From CANHBY01 sp046342195 (lineage in GTDB: Bacteria; Pseudomonadota; Gammaproteobacteria; Burkholderiales; Burkholderiaceae_C): DNA of 64,000 nt. The notes beneath the pieces were generated by a model. The model was given only the letters and a program-made list of their open reading frames with translations, was not told where the DNA came from and searched no databases. Each line of letters begins with the position of its first letter. Position 1 is the first letter of the stretch. Shown here one piece after another: positions 28,676 through 37,176 of this stretch. The DNA lies in the NCBI GenBank assembly GCA_046342195.1, contig JBKDQE010000026.1, positions 40,661 to 104,660 on the forward strand. Direction: 5' to 3'. The position numbers and the translations under genes were made by a program.

Positions 28676-29506
28676 TCAGCGCTTTTGGCAATGATGGCAA
28701 AAGAAGGTAGACCTTTGACCCTGCACAATTCGGCTCACTTTTTTGCCGCAGGCATCACAGGGCTTTCCCTCGCGCCCGTAAACCTTGGCCGCCAGCTGGA
28801 AGGCCCCGGGGGTACCGTGAGCACTGCGAAAATTTCTCAGGCTGGCCCCGCCCAACGCCACGGCCTGGGCCAAAATGTCACGAATGGCCAGCACCAATTG
28901 CGCGGCACGCACCTGACTGATTTTTTCAGCTGGCAGCCGGGGGTTGATTTTGGCCGCAAACAAGGCTTCACAAGCGTAGATGTTGCCTGCTCCGACAACG
29001 ATGTCACCACCCAACAACACCTGTTTGATGGCTTGCCTTCGCCCGCGAAGCGCCTGATAAAAATACGCTCCGTTGAAGCGTGAGTCAAATGGCTCAAGCC
29101 CCAAGCGCCCGAGCAGCTTGGCGGCAGGGTCAACCTCAAGGCTGGCCGACCACAACACAGCCCCAAAGCGTCGGGGGTCCGTCAGGCGCAACAAGCCGTG
29201 AGAGGTTGTCAAACTGAAATGGTCATGCCGGCCTGGCGGGGTCTCTGGGCCAAAAGCAAGCGACCCCGACATCCCGAGATGAATCAGCAAGCCCCCAGAA
29301 CCGCCTGCGCAAGGCGAATGAAGAGGCAGCCACAAATACTTGCCCCGGCGTATCACTTGGCCAACCTTACACCCAAGCAGGGACTCAGTGGAGCAACCCA
29401 GGGGCCACCGAAGCGGTTTGCCCAAATGCACTCCTGTTACTTGAGCCCCTTCGATCCGGGTGGCAAAACTTTGTCGTGTTACCTCAACTTCAGGCAACTC
29501 AGGCAT
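28676..29506 (-). CDS. mutM: Formamidopyrimidine-DNA glycosylase MutM/Fpg
   Basis: Bifunctional glycosylase/AP lyase that removes 8-oxoguanine and formamidopyrimidines. The catalytic N-terminus PELPEVEV (Pro2, Glu3) is intact, Lys lies in GKYLWLPL, the helix-two-turn-helix region is GAGNIYACEALF, and the C-terminal zinc finger has four cysteines (CDACGKKVSRI and STFFCHHCQ). 276 residues, normal. It lies 99 bases upstream of the dynamin-like gene on the same strand. Confidence 0.97.
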   Translation of the reverse strand: MPELPEVEVTRQSFATRIEGAQVTGVHLGKPLRWPLGCSTESLLGCKVGQVIRRGKYLWLPLHSPCAGGSGGLLIHLGMSGSLAFGPETPPGRHDHFSLTTSHGLLRLTDPRRFGAVLWSASLEVDPAAKLLGRLGLEPFDSRFNGAYFYQALRGRRQAIKQVLLGGDIVVGAGNIYACEALFAAKINPRLPAEKISQVRAAQLVLAIRDILAQAVALGGASLRNFRSAHGTPGAFQLAAKVYGREGKPCDACGKKVSRIVQGQRSTFFCHHCQKR

Positions 29507-29626
29507 GATTGATGGCCTTTCAGAATATTGCGGGGCCGGGAACCCAAATCAGCCATGGCTTGGTTGATTCTGCAAGCAACGCCAAACCGGTTTTAAAATT
29601 GACAGGCTGATGCGTGACATCGGGTT

Positions 29627-30217
29627 TTAATTTGAATGATCATGGCCAGCCATCAGGCGGTCAGTGTAGGCAATGGCCATGGCAGACAAAAGAAAAGCAA
29701 TGTGAATGACGGTTTGGGAAATCAACACCTTTTCGCTGTAATTTTCGGCGTTGATGAAGGTTTTGAGCAAATGAATGGAACTGATTCCAATGATGGCTGT
29801 GGCCAATTTCACTTTCAGTACTGAAGCATTCACATGACTCAGCCATTCTGGTTGATCGGGGTGGTCTTCGAGGTTCATTCTTGATACGAAGGTTTCATAG
29901 CCCCCGACAATTACCATAATCAACAAGTTGGAAATCATTACTACGTCAATCAGGGCCAGTACAACGAGCATGATGAGCGTTTCATTAAGAGACTTGACCT
30001 CTGTTGAGGTTTTGTAGCCGACACTGGTGACTAATTGTTTAAGGCCATCGGCGTCGCCCATGGCAGCTTGGATCAAGTGCAGCAGCTCAACCCAAAAATG
30101 AATGACATAAACACCTTGAGCCACAATCAGGCCCAAGTAAAGGGGCAGCTGCAACCAGCGGCTGGCAAAAATGAGGCGGGGCAAGGCAGGCATGCCCTTG
30201 GGCAGTGGTTTGGACAT
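29627..30217 (-). CDS. YqhA-family (UPF0114 / TIGR00645) membrane protein
   Basis: 196 residues with four membrane helices: residues about 22-45, 75-105 (MLVVLALIDVVMISNLLIMVIVGGYE), 135-155 and 165-185. The GGYETFVSR segment after helix 2 and HVNASVLKVKLATAIIGISSIHLL match the family. Function is unknown across the family. Its 5' end overlaps the upstream leader of acs on the opposite strand. Confidence 0.88.
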   Translation of the reverse strand: MSKPLPKGMPALPRLIFASRWLQLPLYLGLIVAQGVYVIHFWVELLHLIQAAMGDADGLKQLVTSVGYKTSTEVKSLNETLIMLVVLALIDVVMISNLLIMVIVGGYETFVSRMNLEDHPDQPEWLSHVNASVLKVKLATAIIGISSIHLLKTFINAENYSEKVLISQTVIHIAFLLSAMAIAYTDRLMAGHDHSN

Positions 30218-30339
30218 CGGGTGGTACTCGGCAGTTCATCAGGCAAACTGTCTATTTTAGGCTTGGATTGCCGAATCTGCTGAGCAGAGTCGTGGTTTAT
30301 GAAGGGCGGAAAATATCCAGTCGACGAAGGAAATATCTT

Positions 30340-32328
30340 ATGCAGAGCTACTCAAAATATTTGCCCCCCCCTGAGGCCATCAGCGCATCGGCTCGCGTTT
30401 CCGGCATGGAAGCTTACCAAGCCTTGTGTCAGGAGGCGGCGGCTGACTATCAAGGCTTCTGGATGCGGCGCGCACGCGAGTTACTGGCTTGGCACAAGCC
30501 ATTCAGCCAAGGCCTGGATGATCATCATGCGCCTTTTTACACATGGTTTGCCGATGGCGAGCTCAATGCCTCCTATAACTGCCTCGATCGCCATGTGAAA
30601 AGCGGCTTGGGCCACAAGGTGGCCCTCATTTTTGAAGCGGATGATGGCCAAGTCACTCAAGTCACGTATTCGGAATTATTGAATCAAACCTGTCAACTCG
30701 CCCAGGCACTCAAAGCAAAGGGAATCCAGCGGGGTGACCGGGTGGTGATTTATATGCCTATGAGTATTGAGGGTGTGGTTGCCATGCAGGCCTGCGCCCG
30801 AATTGGTGCCACGCACTCGGTGGTGTTTGGCGGGTTTTCGGCAAAAAGTTTACGGGATCGAATCGAGGATGCCGGTGGGGTTCTGCTTATCACCGCCGAT
30901 GAGCAATGTCGGGGCGGTAAAAATTTACCTCTGAAAGCCATTGTGGACGAAGCCTTGGACCTCGGCGGATGTGATTCAGTCCGAACGGTTGTAGTGTACC
31001 GGCGCACTGGCAGGCCGGTACCTATGCAAGCCACTCGGGATTGTTGGCTGCATGATCTGATGAAGGCCGAAACCCCGTGGTGCGAACCTGAGTGGGTGGG
31101 GGCTGAACACCCTTTGTTTTTGCTGTACACCTCGGGCTCAACGGGCAAACCCAAAGGCGTTCAACACTCGACTGGCGGTTATCTTCTCCATGCCGCCCTC
31201 ACGAGCTTATGGACGTTTGACATGCAGCCCCAAGATGTATTTTGGTGCACTGCGGATATTGGCTGGATCACCGGCCACACCTACGTGGCTTATGGCCCGC
31301 TGGCCGTGGGTGCCACGCAAGTCATTTTTGAGGGGGTGCCCACTTACCCCGATGCCTCCCGGTTCTGGAAGATAATTGAGGCCCATCGGGTCAGTATCTT
31401 TTATACGGCCCCAACAGCCATCCGGGCCCTGATCAAGGCCGCAGAGACCGACCCTCACACCCACCCGCACCACAGTGATCTGGGCAGTTTGAGAATTTTG
31501 GGGTCCGTGGGTGAGCCCATCAACCCCGCCGCATGGCATTGGTACCACGAGCAGGTGGGGGGGGGGCGGTGCCCCATTGCAGATACTTTTTGGCAAACCG
31601 AAACCGGAGGCCACATCATCACTCCCTTGCCCGGAGCCACTCCGCTGTGCCCTGGCTCATGCACCTTGCCCTTCCCGGGGCTGGATGTGGCGGTGGTTGA
31701 TGAACACGGACACACCTTGCCTTGGGGGCAAGCGGGCCAATTGGTGATTCAAAAACCCTGGCCCAGCATGGTGCGTACGCTCTACGGAGACCCGGAACGC
31801 TTCAAAAAGAGTTACTTTCCTGACAATTTGCAGCGCCCAGGCCAAATGCGCTACCTTGCCGGAGACGGCGCCATCCAGGACGCCGAGACGGGCTACTTCA
31901 CCATCACAGGCCGGCTTGACGATGTGCTCAATGTCTCGGGGCACCGCATGGGAACGGCAGAAATCGAATCGGCCTTGGTGGCCTGCACAGAATTCGTGGC
32001 CGAGGCGGCTGTGGTGGGGCGACCCGACGAAACCACTGGCGAGGCCATTTGTGCCTTCGTGGTTCTGAAATGCAGGTTACCGGGCGGGCCCGGCGCTGAA
32101 GCTGAAACCCGCGCCCTGGCGCAAAAGCTCAGGGAGTGGGTTAGCCACGAAATTGGCCCGATTGCCAAGCCCAGAGATATTCGTTTTGCCGACAACCTCC
32201 CGAAAACACGCTCTGGAAAAATCATGCGGCGGCTTCTGCGAGCTGTCGCCAAAGGCGAGCCCATCACACAAGACACCAGCACCTTGGAAAACCCGGCCAT
32301 TTTGAACCAATTGGGGCAGGTTTACTAA
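30340..32328 (+). CDS. acs: Acetate--CoA ligase (acetyl-CoA synthetase)
   Basis: Converts acetate, ATP and CoA to acetyl-CoA. About 662 residues from the ATG at 30340, which has a GAAGGA ribosome site eight bases upstream; the frame stays open 45 codons further back, without family similarity. Motifs: YTSGSTGKPKGVQHSTGGY, WCTADIGWITGHTYVAYGPL with the Trp that limits acyl size, ADTFWQTETGGHIITPLPG, the hinge ITGRLDDVLNVSGHR, and the acetylation-regulated lysine in KTRSGKIMRRLLR. No acetylation gene or cation/acetate symporter is next to it. Confidence 0.95.
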   Translation: MQSYSKYLPPPEAISASARVSGMEAYQALCQEAAADYQGFWMRRARELLAWHKPFSQGLDDHHAPFYTWFADGELNASYNCLDRHVKSGLGHKVALIFEADDGQVTQVTYSELLNQTCQLAQALKAKGIQRGDRVVIYMPMSIEGVVAMQACARIGATHSVVFGGFSAKSLRDRIEDAGGVLLITADEQCRGGKNLPLKAIVDEALDLGGCDSVRTVVVYRRTGRPVPMQATRDCWLHDLMKAETPWCEPEWVGAEHPLFLLYTSGSTGKPKGVQHSTGGYLLHAALTSLWTFDMQPQDVFWCTADIGWITGHTYVAYGPLAVGATQVIFEGVPTYPDASRFWKIIEAHRVSIFYTAPTAIRALIKAAETDPHTHPHHSDLGSLRILGSVGEPINPAAWHWYHEQVGGGRCPIADTFWQTETGGHIITPLPGATPLCPGSCTLPFPGLDVAVVDEHGHTLPWGQAGQLVIQKPWPSMVRTLYGDPERFKKSYFPDNLQRPGQMRYLAGDGAIQDAETGYFTITGRLDDVLNVSGHRMGTAEIESALVACTEFVAEAAVVGRPDETTGEAICAFVVLKCRLPGGPGAEAETRALAQKLREWVSHEIGPIAKPRDIRFADNLPKTRSGKIMRRLLRAVAKGEPITQDTSTLENPAILNQLGQVY

Positions 32329-32373
32329 GTTGACTGACCAACCGCCATGATGCCGGATCAAGGCGGTTGAGGA

Positions 32374-32691
32374 TTATTTCAGGCTCAAAATCCAGGCCAC
32401 CAACTGGCGCGCCTCGGCCTCGCTGACCTGCGGGTTGGCGGGCATCGTCATCACCCCCCAGGCCCCTGTGCCTCCACGCATCACTTTGAGGGCCAGTCGT
32501 TCCTGGGCTTGGGGGTCATGGGTGTATTTTGCCCCAACCTCCTGAAAGCTCGGCGCTGGAAAACCGGTGCGTTTTTCAACCCCATGACAAGAGAGGCATA
32601 CCTTTTTCTGGGCCAAAGTACGGTCTGCCCAAGCTGGCGATACGGCCATCGCCAGGACAAACATCGCAAATAGGGAAAACGAAAGCTTCAT
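32374..32691 (-). CDS. Small c-type cytochrome
   Basis: Periplasmic monohaem cytochrome. A signal peptide (KLSFSLFAMFVLAMAVSPAWA) is followed by one haem site CLSCH and a probable axial Met in VMTMPANP, then the closing helix ARQLVAWILSL. About 105 residues, of the c551/c5-like class. The Met at 32691 is used; a start four codons upstream is possible. It is probably a diffusible electron carrier; the redox partner is not evident from the neighbours. Confidence 0.9.
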   Translation of the reverse strand: MKLSFSLFAMFVLAMAVSPAWADRTLAQKKVCLSCHGVEKRTGFPAPSFQEVGAKYTHDPQAQERLALKVMRGGTGAWGVMTMPANPQVSEAEARQLVAWILSLK

Positions 32692-32891
32692 CAGTGGCTC
32701 CAAAACCTTGTAAATGACACGATTGAAGATGCAACCCCCCTAAACCAAGGGCAATGAAGGCGCCAGGCGCGGCCTAAAATAAGAGGCCTGAGTTTTTCTG
32801 CCCCTGTTTTTGACCACACCCTGAGCCACGAGGTTTCCGTGGATGTTGGGTCTTCTGGTGGGGCATTGTCGCTTTTTCAAGGGGTTTATTC

Positions 32892-33158
32892 ATGTGGCTG
32901 GTACTCTTCGGTCTTCTACAGATTCTTTTGAACTGGCTGGAGTGGGGCCCTTTTGCGCAATGGACGTGGAGCGTTTCGGGTGAGCTTTGGTTGTTCTTGT
33001 GGCCATTTTTCGTGGCCATGATTTGGTGGTCTTGGGCGGACAGCTCAGGCTATAACGCGCGCAAGGAAATGGAAGCGCTGCAAGAACGTGTCGAAGAACG
33101 CCGTTTGAAAAATTTGGAAAATCTGGGCATGGCCTACAAAACGCGCAGAAAACGCTGA
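32892..33158 (+). CDS. Small Trp-rich protein (TIGR04438-like)
   Basis: 88 residues with a strikingly Trp-rich membrane half (residues 1-50, about ten Trp, including MIWWSWADSSGYNARKEME) and a basic, coiled-coil-like C-terminus ending in RKR. This matches a small Burkholderiales family of unknown function. Confidence 0.85.
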   Translation: MWLVLFGLLQILLNWLEWGPFAQWTWSVSGELWLFLWPFFVAMIWWSWADSSGYNARKEMEALQERVEERRLKNLENLGMAYKTRRKR

Positions 33159-33260
33159 ACTCGCTTTCCGAGCGTCACAAAAGCCGCCAAGCTGTGCTAC
33201 AGGAGAGCTACCTTGGTTGCTCTCAGGCAAACAATTTTCTGGAAATATTGCGCTGGCATC

Positions 33261-33279
33261 TTTAGTGTTAACAGGCCCT
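33261..33279. repeat. Copy of the TTAACAGGCCCT motif
   Basis: TTTAGTGTTAACAGGCCCT in the gap before the ABC-F gene; it differs by one base from 25451-25469. Confidence 0.6.
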
Positions 33280-33323
33280 AAGCCAGCCTATTATCACCAC
33301 TCCATTGATCTTTACCCACTGAC

Positions 33324-35228
33324 ATGGCTGTTTTATCTCTTTCTGACGCGCAACTGGCCTTCGGGCATGTGGCATTGCTGGATCGTGCCAGTTTTTCTTT
33401 AGAGTCCGGCGAAAGGCTGGGCTTGATTGGTCGCAATGGGGCGGGGAAATCGTCTTTGCTCAAAATTGTGGCGGGCCTTGAAAAACCTGATGACGGTTTC
33501 CTGCAGCTCACCCAGGGGCTGCGCATTCGCTATGTTCCTCAAGAGCCCCATTTGACCCCAACCTCGAGTGTTTTTGAGGCGGTCAGTGAGGGGGTGGCAG
33601 AAGCCCGTTATGTGCGGGCTGCGTATGAAAATCATGCTGAAGGGGCAGACCTGAATTCTTTGCAAACCCAAATTGAGGCCCTTGATGCATGGAACTGGGA
33701 GCAGCGTGTCGAAACCACACTGGCACGTTTGAACCTGGAGGGGGCACAACCCGTGGGCAGCCTGTCGGGCGGGCTCAAGAAGCGTGTCGCCCTGGCCCAG
33801 GCCTTGGTGGCCGTGCCCGATGTTTTGCTGCTTGATGAACCCACCAACCATCTTGATTTGGATTCCATCGCCTGGCTGGAAGCTTTGCTGTGTAGTTTCA
33901 GGGGCAGCCTCATGCTCATCACCCATGATCGTGATTTTCTTGATGCCGTGGCCACCCGAATCATTGAACTGGATCGAGGGCAGTTACGCAGTTTTCCGGG
34001 CAACTTCAGCGCCTATGAAAAATCCAAGGAGGCCCAACTGGCGGCAGAGGCCTTGTCTCATGCCCGGGCCGACAAACTCTTGGCTCAAGAAGAAATCTGG
34101 ATTCGCAAAGGCGTTGAAGCACGACGAACCCGGAGCGTGGCCCGGGTGCATCGGCTTGAGGCCCTGCGTTCCCAGCGAATGGCCAGACGTGAATCGGTTG
34201 GGCAGGTCAAACTTGAACTGGACGCGGGCGTGCGCAGTGGCAAAATTGTTGCAGAACTCAAAGAGGTTTCGCTGCGCTGGAATGAGCACAGCAGCCCCAT
34301 CGTCGATCGCTTCTCGGCCACCCTTCTGCGGGGCGACAAGGTGGGCCTGATCGGGCCGAACGGGGCCGGCAAAACCAGCTTGCTGAAATTGATTTTGGGC
34401 GAGTTACAACCCACTTCGGGCAGCGTTCGTCGTGGCGTTCGCCTGGAAGTTGCTTATTTTGATCAAATGAGAAGCGCACTCAACCTTGATGCCACCCTGG
34501 CCGAAACCATCAGCCCCGGCAGCGAATGGGTTGAAATTGGCGGTCAACGTAAGCACGTGATGAGCTACCTGACGGACTTTCTCTTTGCTCCTGAGCGTGC
34601 CCATTCACCCATTAAAACACTCAGTGGCGGAGAACGAAACCGCGTTTTGCTGGCCCGTTTGTTTGCCCTGCCGGCCAATGTGCTCGTTCTCGACGAGCCC
34701 ACCAATGACCTCGACATTGACACTCTGGAGCTTCTGGAAGATTTGCTTCAAGCTTATACAGGCACGGTTTTTCTGGTCAGCCATGACCGGCGGTTTCTTG
34801 ATCATGTGGTCACCAGCACCATAGTCTGGGAGGGAGACAAATCGCCTGGCTTGTGGCGCGAATATGAAGGCGGCTATCAGGAATGGCGAGTGCAACAGGC
34901 CCGCAGCCGCACCGCACGCGAAGAAGAGGCGCACCGCGCAAGCCGCACTCCGCCTTTGGTGCCTTCAACACACACCAAACCCACCAGCCCCCCCAGAACC
35001 AAACTCAGCTACAAAGATCAACAGGAACTGGCCCGGTTGCCGGATCAAATTGATGCCCTTGAAAAAGAACAATCTGAACTGCTGGCTCTGCTGTCAGAGG
35101 AGACGCTTTACAGCAAAGATCCTGTCCGTGCAGTGCAAGTGCAGGCTCGCTACAAGGAACTGGATGAGCAGCTTTTGAAGGCCATGACACGCTGGGAAGC
35201 CTTGGGCAATATTGATTCGACCCCATGA
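33324..35228 (+). CDS. uup: ABC-F ATPase (Uup-like)
   Basis: Soluble protein with two ABC ATPase domains and no membrane part, of the ribosome-associated ABC-F type. Domain 1: GRNGAGKSSLL, LSGGLKKRVALAQAL, VLLLDEPTNHLD. Domain 2: GPNGAGKTSLLKL, LSGGERNRVLLARLF, VLVLDEPTNDLD. The linker is about 70-80 residues, and a C-terminal extension of about 90 residues is predicted coiled coil (LSYKDQQELARLPDQIDALE). That tail and the full length of 634 residues point to Uup, not EttA. Roles proposed for Uup include ribosome function and limiting precise excision of transposons. Confidence 0.9.
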   Translation: MAVLSLSDAQLAFGHVALLDRASFSLESGERLGLIGRNGAGKSSLLKIVAGLEKPDDGFLQLTQGLRIRYVPQEPHLTPTSSVFEAVSEGVAEARYVRAAYENHAEGADLNSLQTQIEALDAWNWEQRVETTLARLNLEGAQPVGSLSGGLKKRVALAQALVAVPDVLLLDEPTNHLDLDSIAWLEALLCSFRGSLMLITHDRDFLDAVATRIIELDRGQLRSFPGNFSAYEKSKEAQLAAEALSHARADKLLAQEEIWIRKGVEARRTRSVARVHRLEALRSQRMARRESVGQVKLELDAGVRSGKIVAELKEVSLRWNEHSSPIVDRFSATLLRGDKVGLIGPNGAGKTSLLKLILGELQPTSGSVRRGVRLEVAYFDQMRSALNLDATLAETISPGSEWVEIGGQRKHVMSYLTDFLFAPERAHSPIKTLSGGERNRVLLARLFALPANVLVLDEPTNDLDIDTLELLEDLLQAYTGTVFLVSHDRRFLDHVVTSTIVWEGDKSPGLWREYEGGYQEWRVQQARSRTAREEEAHRASRTPPLVPSTHTKPTSPPRTKLSYKDQQELARLPDQIDALEKEQSELLALLSEETLYSKDPVRAVQVQARYKELDEQLLKAMTRWEALGNIDSTP

Positions 35229-35276
35229 AGTCTCCACTTGCTGCATTCCAATGCGTTAGCAAGGTCACTTTGCGGC

Positions 35277-35378
35277 CTTGGCTTTTTTGCCTGTAGCCAC
35301 AGCGACAGGCTGCAAAATCCGCCTGGCATCCCCCATCCGGGAAAGGCGCGCTCATCCACGAGGGGTTTTGCAGAGGTT
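35277..35378 (-). repeat. Partial copy of the MITE-like repeat
   Basis: The reverse complement of this stretch matches 41011-41115 at roughly four bases in five, including AACCTCTGCAAAACCCC at the outer end (here inverted at 35362-35378) and CCTTTCCCGGATGGG inside. The second terminal repeat is missing here. Confidence 0.65.
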
Positions 35379-35405
35379 TCTTAATTCCGGATCAACAATA
35401 GAAAG

Positions 35406-36920
35406 GTGGTCATGGCGTCACCCTTTGAAAGCACAACAAACAACATGGAACCAACGGCTTTTCGTCTGCGGCAAAAAAATGTGGTAGCGGCCTTGATACA
35501 TGTTGTACCTGAGCATGCTGTACTGTGGCATGCAGAAGACACAATCCCCTATGAATGCGATGGCCTGACGGCCTATCGGGCCCGCCCCATGGCGGTGGTT
35601 TTGCCAGAAACCGAAGCCGAGGTGGCGGCTGTTTTGCGCCTATGCCATGACATGAACGTGCCGGTTGTGGCGCGCGGGGCGGGCACGGGACTCAGTGGCG
35701 GGGCCATGCCCCACCCGGATGGGGTGACCCTCAGCCTGGCCAAATTCAACCGCATCAAAGCAGTCAACCCCCTTTCTCGTACGGCAGTGCTTGAATGCGG
35801 GGTGCGCAATGCAGCAATTACAGAAGCAGCTGCTGTCCATGGCCTTTACTATGCCCCCGACCCCAGCAGCCAAATTGCCTGCACCATTGGTGGCAATGTC
35901 GCCGAGAACTCAGGCGGGGTTCACTGCCTCAAGTATGGGCTGACCTTGCATAATGTGCTGAAGGTTCGCGGCTTTACCATGGCCGGCGAAGCCATCACTT
36001 TCGGTAGTGACTCGCTCGACACTTATGGCTTTGATTTGCTGGCCCTATTGGTGGGCAGCGAAGGCATGCTGGCGGTGATCACCGAAGTGACGGTTAAATT
36101 ACTTCCTCAACCCCGGGTGGCTCGTTGCATCATGGCCAGTTTTGATGATTTGCAAAAAGCCGGGGGTGCGGTGGCCAATATTATTGCGGCGGGCATCATC
36201 CCTGCAGGCCTGGAAATGATGGATAAGCCCATGACCGCTGCCGTCGAAGACTTTGTTCATGCGGGCTACGATCTCAATGCCCAAGCCATTTTGTTGTGTG
36301 AAAGTGACGGTACCCATGAAGAAGTTGAAGAAGAAATTCAGCGCATGACAGCGGTTCTGCGCGACAGTGGCGCCACCCAAATGGCCGTCAGCCAAAACGA
36401 AGCCCAGCGCTTGAAATTTTGGAGTGGCCGAAAAAACGCCTTTCCGGCCAGCGGCCGCATCAGCCCTGATTACATGTGCATGGACAGCACCATTCCACGT
36501 AAACAACTGGCAAACATTCTGATGGCAATTGCAAGCATGGAAAAAACTTACGGCTTGCGTTGCTGTAACGTCTTTCATGCCGGAGATGGCAACCTTCATC
36601 CCTTGATTTTGTTTGACGCCAATGACCCTGATCAACTCCTTCGAGCAGAGGCTTTTGGGGCCGATATTCTTGAAACCAGCGTTGCCATGGGCGGCACCAT
36701 TACCGGAGAACATGGAGTTGGCGTGGAAAAATTGTCTTCGATGTGTGTTCAGTTTTCGCCTGAGGAGCGCGATCAAATGTTGAAAATCAAGACTGCGTTT
36801 GATCCTCGTGAGTTGCTGAACCCAGGCAAGGCCATTCCGACGTTGGCTCGATGTGCAGAATACGGAAAAATGCACGTCAAGCGAGGCTTGTTGCCATTGC
36901 CTGAAATTCCGCGTTTTTGA
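35406..36920 (+). CDS. glcD: FAD-linked oxidase, glycolate oxidase GlcD-like
   Basis: Flavoprotein of the GlcD/D-lactate dehydrogenase family that oxidises 2-hydroxy acids. 504 residues with the FAD-binding ARGAGTGLSGGAMP, the CTIGGNVAENSGGVHCLKYG motif, and the C-terminal FHAGDGNLHPLILFD and TGEHGVGVEK histidine motifs. The related frame continues from ATG 35442, so the first about 12 residues are uncertain. glcE and glcF are not adjacent, so the substrate (glycolate, D-lactate or another hydroxy acid) is open. Confidence 0.92.
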   Translation: MVMASPFESTTNNMEPTAFRLRQKNVVAALIHVVPEHAVLWHAEDTIPYECDGLTAYRARPMAVVLPETEAEVAAVLRLCHDMNVPVVARGAGTGLSGGAMPHPDGVTLSLAKFNRIKAVNPLSRTAVLECGVRNAAITEAAAVHGLYYAPDPSSQIACTIGGNVAENSGGVHCLKYGLTLHNVLKVRGFTMAGEAITFGSDSLDTYGFDLLALLVGSEGMLAVITEVTVKLLPQPRVARCIMASFDDLQKAGGAVANIIAAGIIPAGLEMMDKPMTAAVEDFVHAGYDLNAQAILLCESDGTHEEVEEEIQRMTAVLRDSGATQMAVSQNEAQRLKFWSGRKNAFPASGRISPDYMCMDSTIPRKQLANILMAIASMEKTYGLRCCNVFHAGDGNLHPLILFDANDPDQLLRAEAFGADILETSVAMGGTITGEHGVGVEKLSSMCVQFSPEERDQMLKIKTAFDPRELLNPGKAIPTLARCAEYGKMHVKRGLLPLPEIPRF

Positions 36921-36973
36921 ACCGGGCTTGTGGCTGTCCAGCGGCTTTGTTGGTGTCCCTGGAAGAGCTTCAA

Positions 36974-37004
36974 TTTGACATTCCCCGACCCGGCCAAGCA
37001 CAAT
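36974..37004 (+). promoter_or_regulatory. Promoter of the thiC operon
   Basis: TTGACA near 36974-36980, about 18 bases, then CACAAT just upstream of the riboswitch. Position fits transcription entering the riboswitch directly. Confidence 0.5.
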
Positions 37005-37009
37005 GCACG

Positions 37010-37104
37010 ACTGCTCCGGGGTGCCGGGAATTGTCCTGGCTGAGATGGCCACTGTGTTCAAACCCGTGAACTTGAACCGGTTCGCACCGGCGTAAGAAGA
37101 GCGA
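37010..37104 (+). ncRNA. TPP riboswitch (THI element)
   Basis: Conserved segments in order: CCGGGGTGCC (37015-37024), GCTGAGA (37039-37045), and then the second arm TGAACTTGAACCGGTTCGCA, followed by CCGGCGTAAGAAG. These are the pyrophosphate- and pyrimidine-sensing arms of the thiamine pyrophosphate aptamer. It lies 73 bases before the thiC start and presumably lowers thiC-thiO expression when TPP is plentiful. Confidence 0.93.
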
Positions 37105-37176
37105 TCGATCCCTCTGCCTGCAAAACCCCAGGGAGCGACCTTCGGAGCACTTTTTTTCCACACGAAGGAGCCCCTC

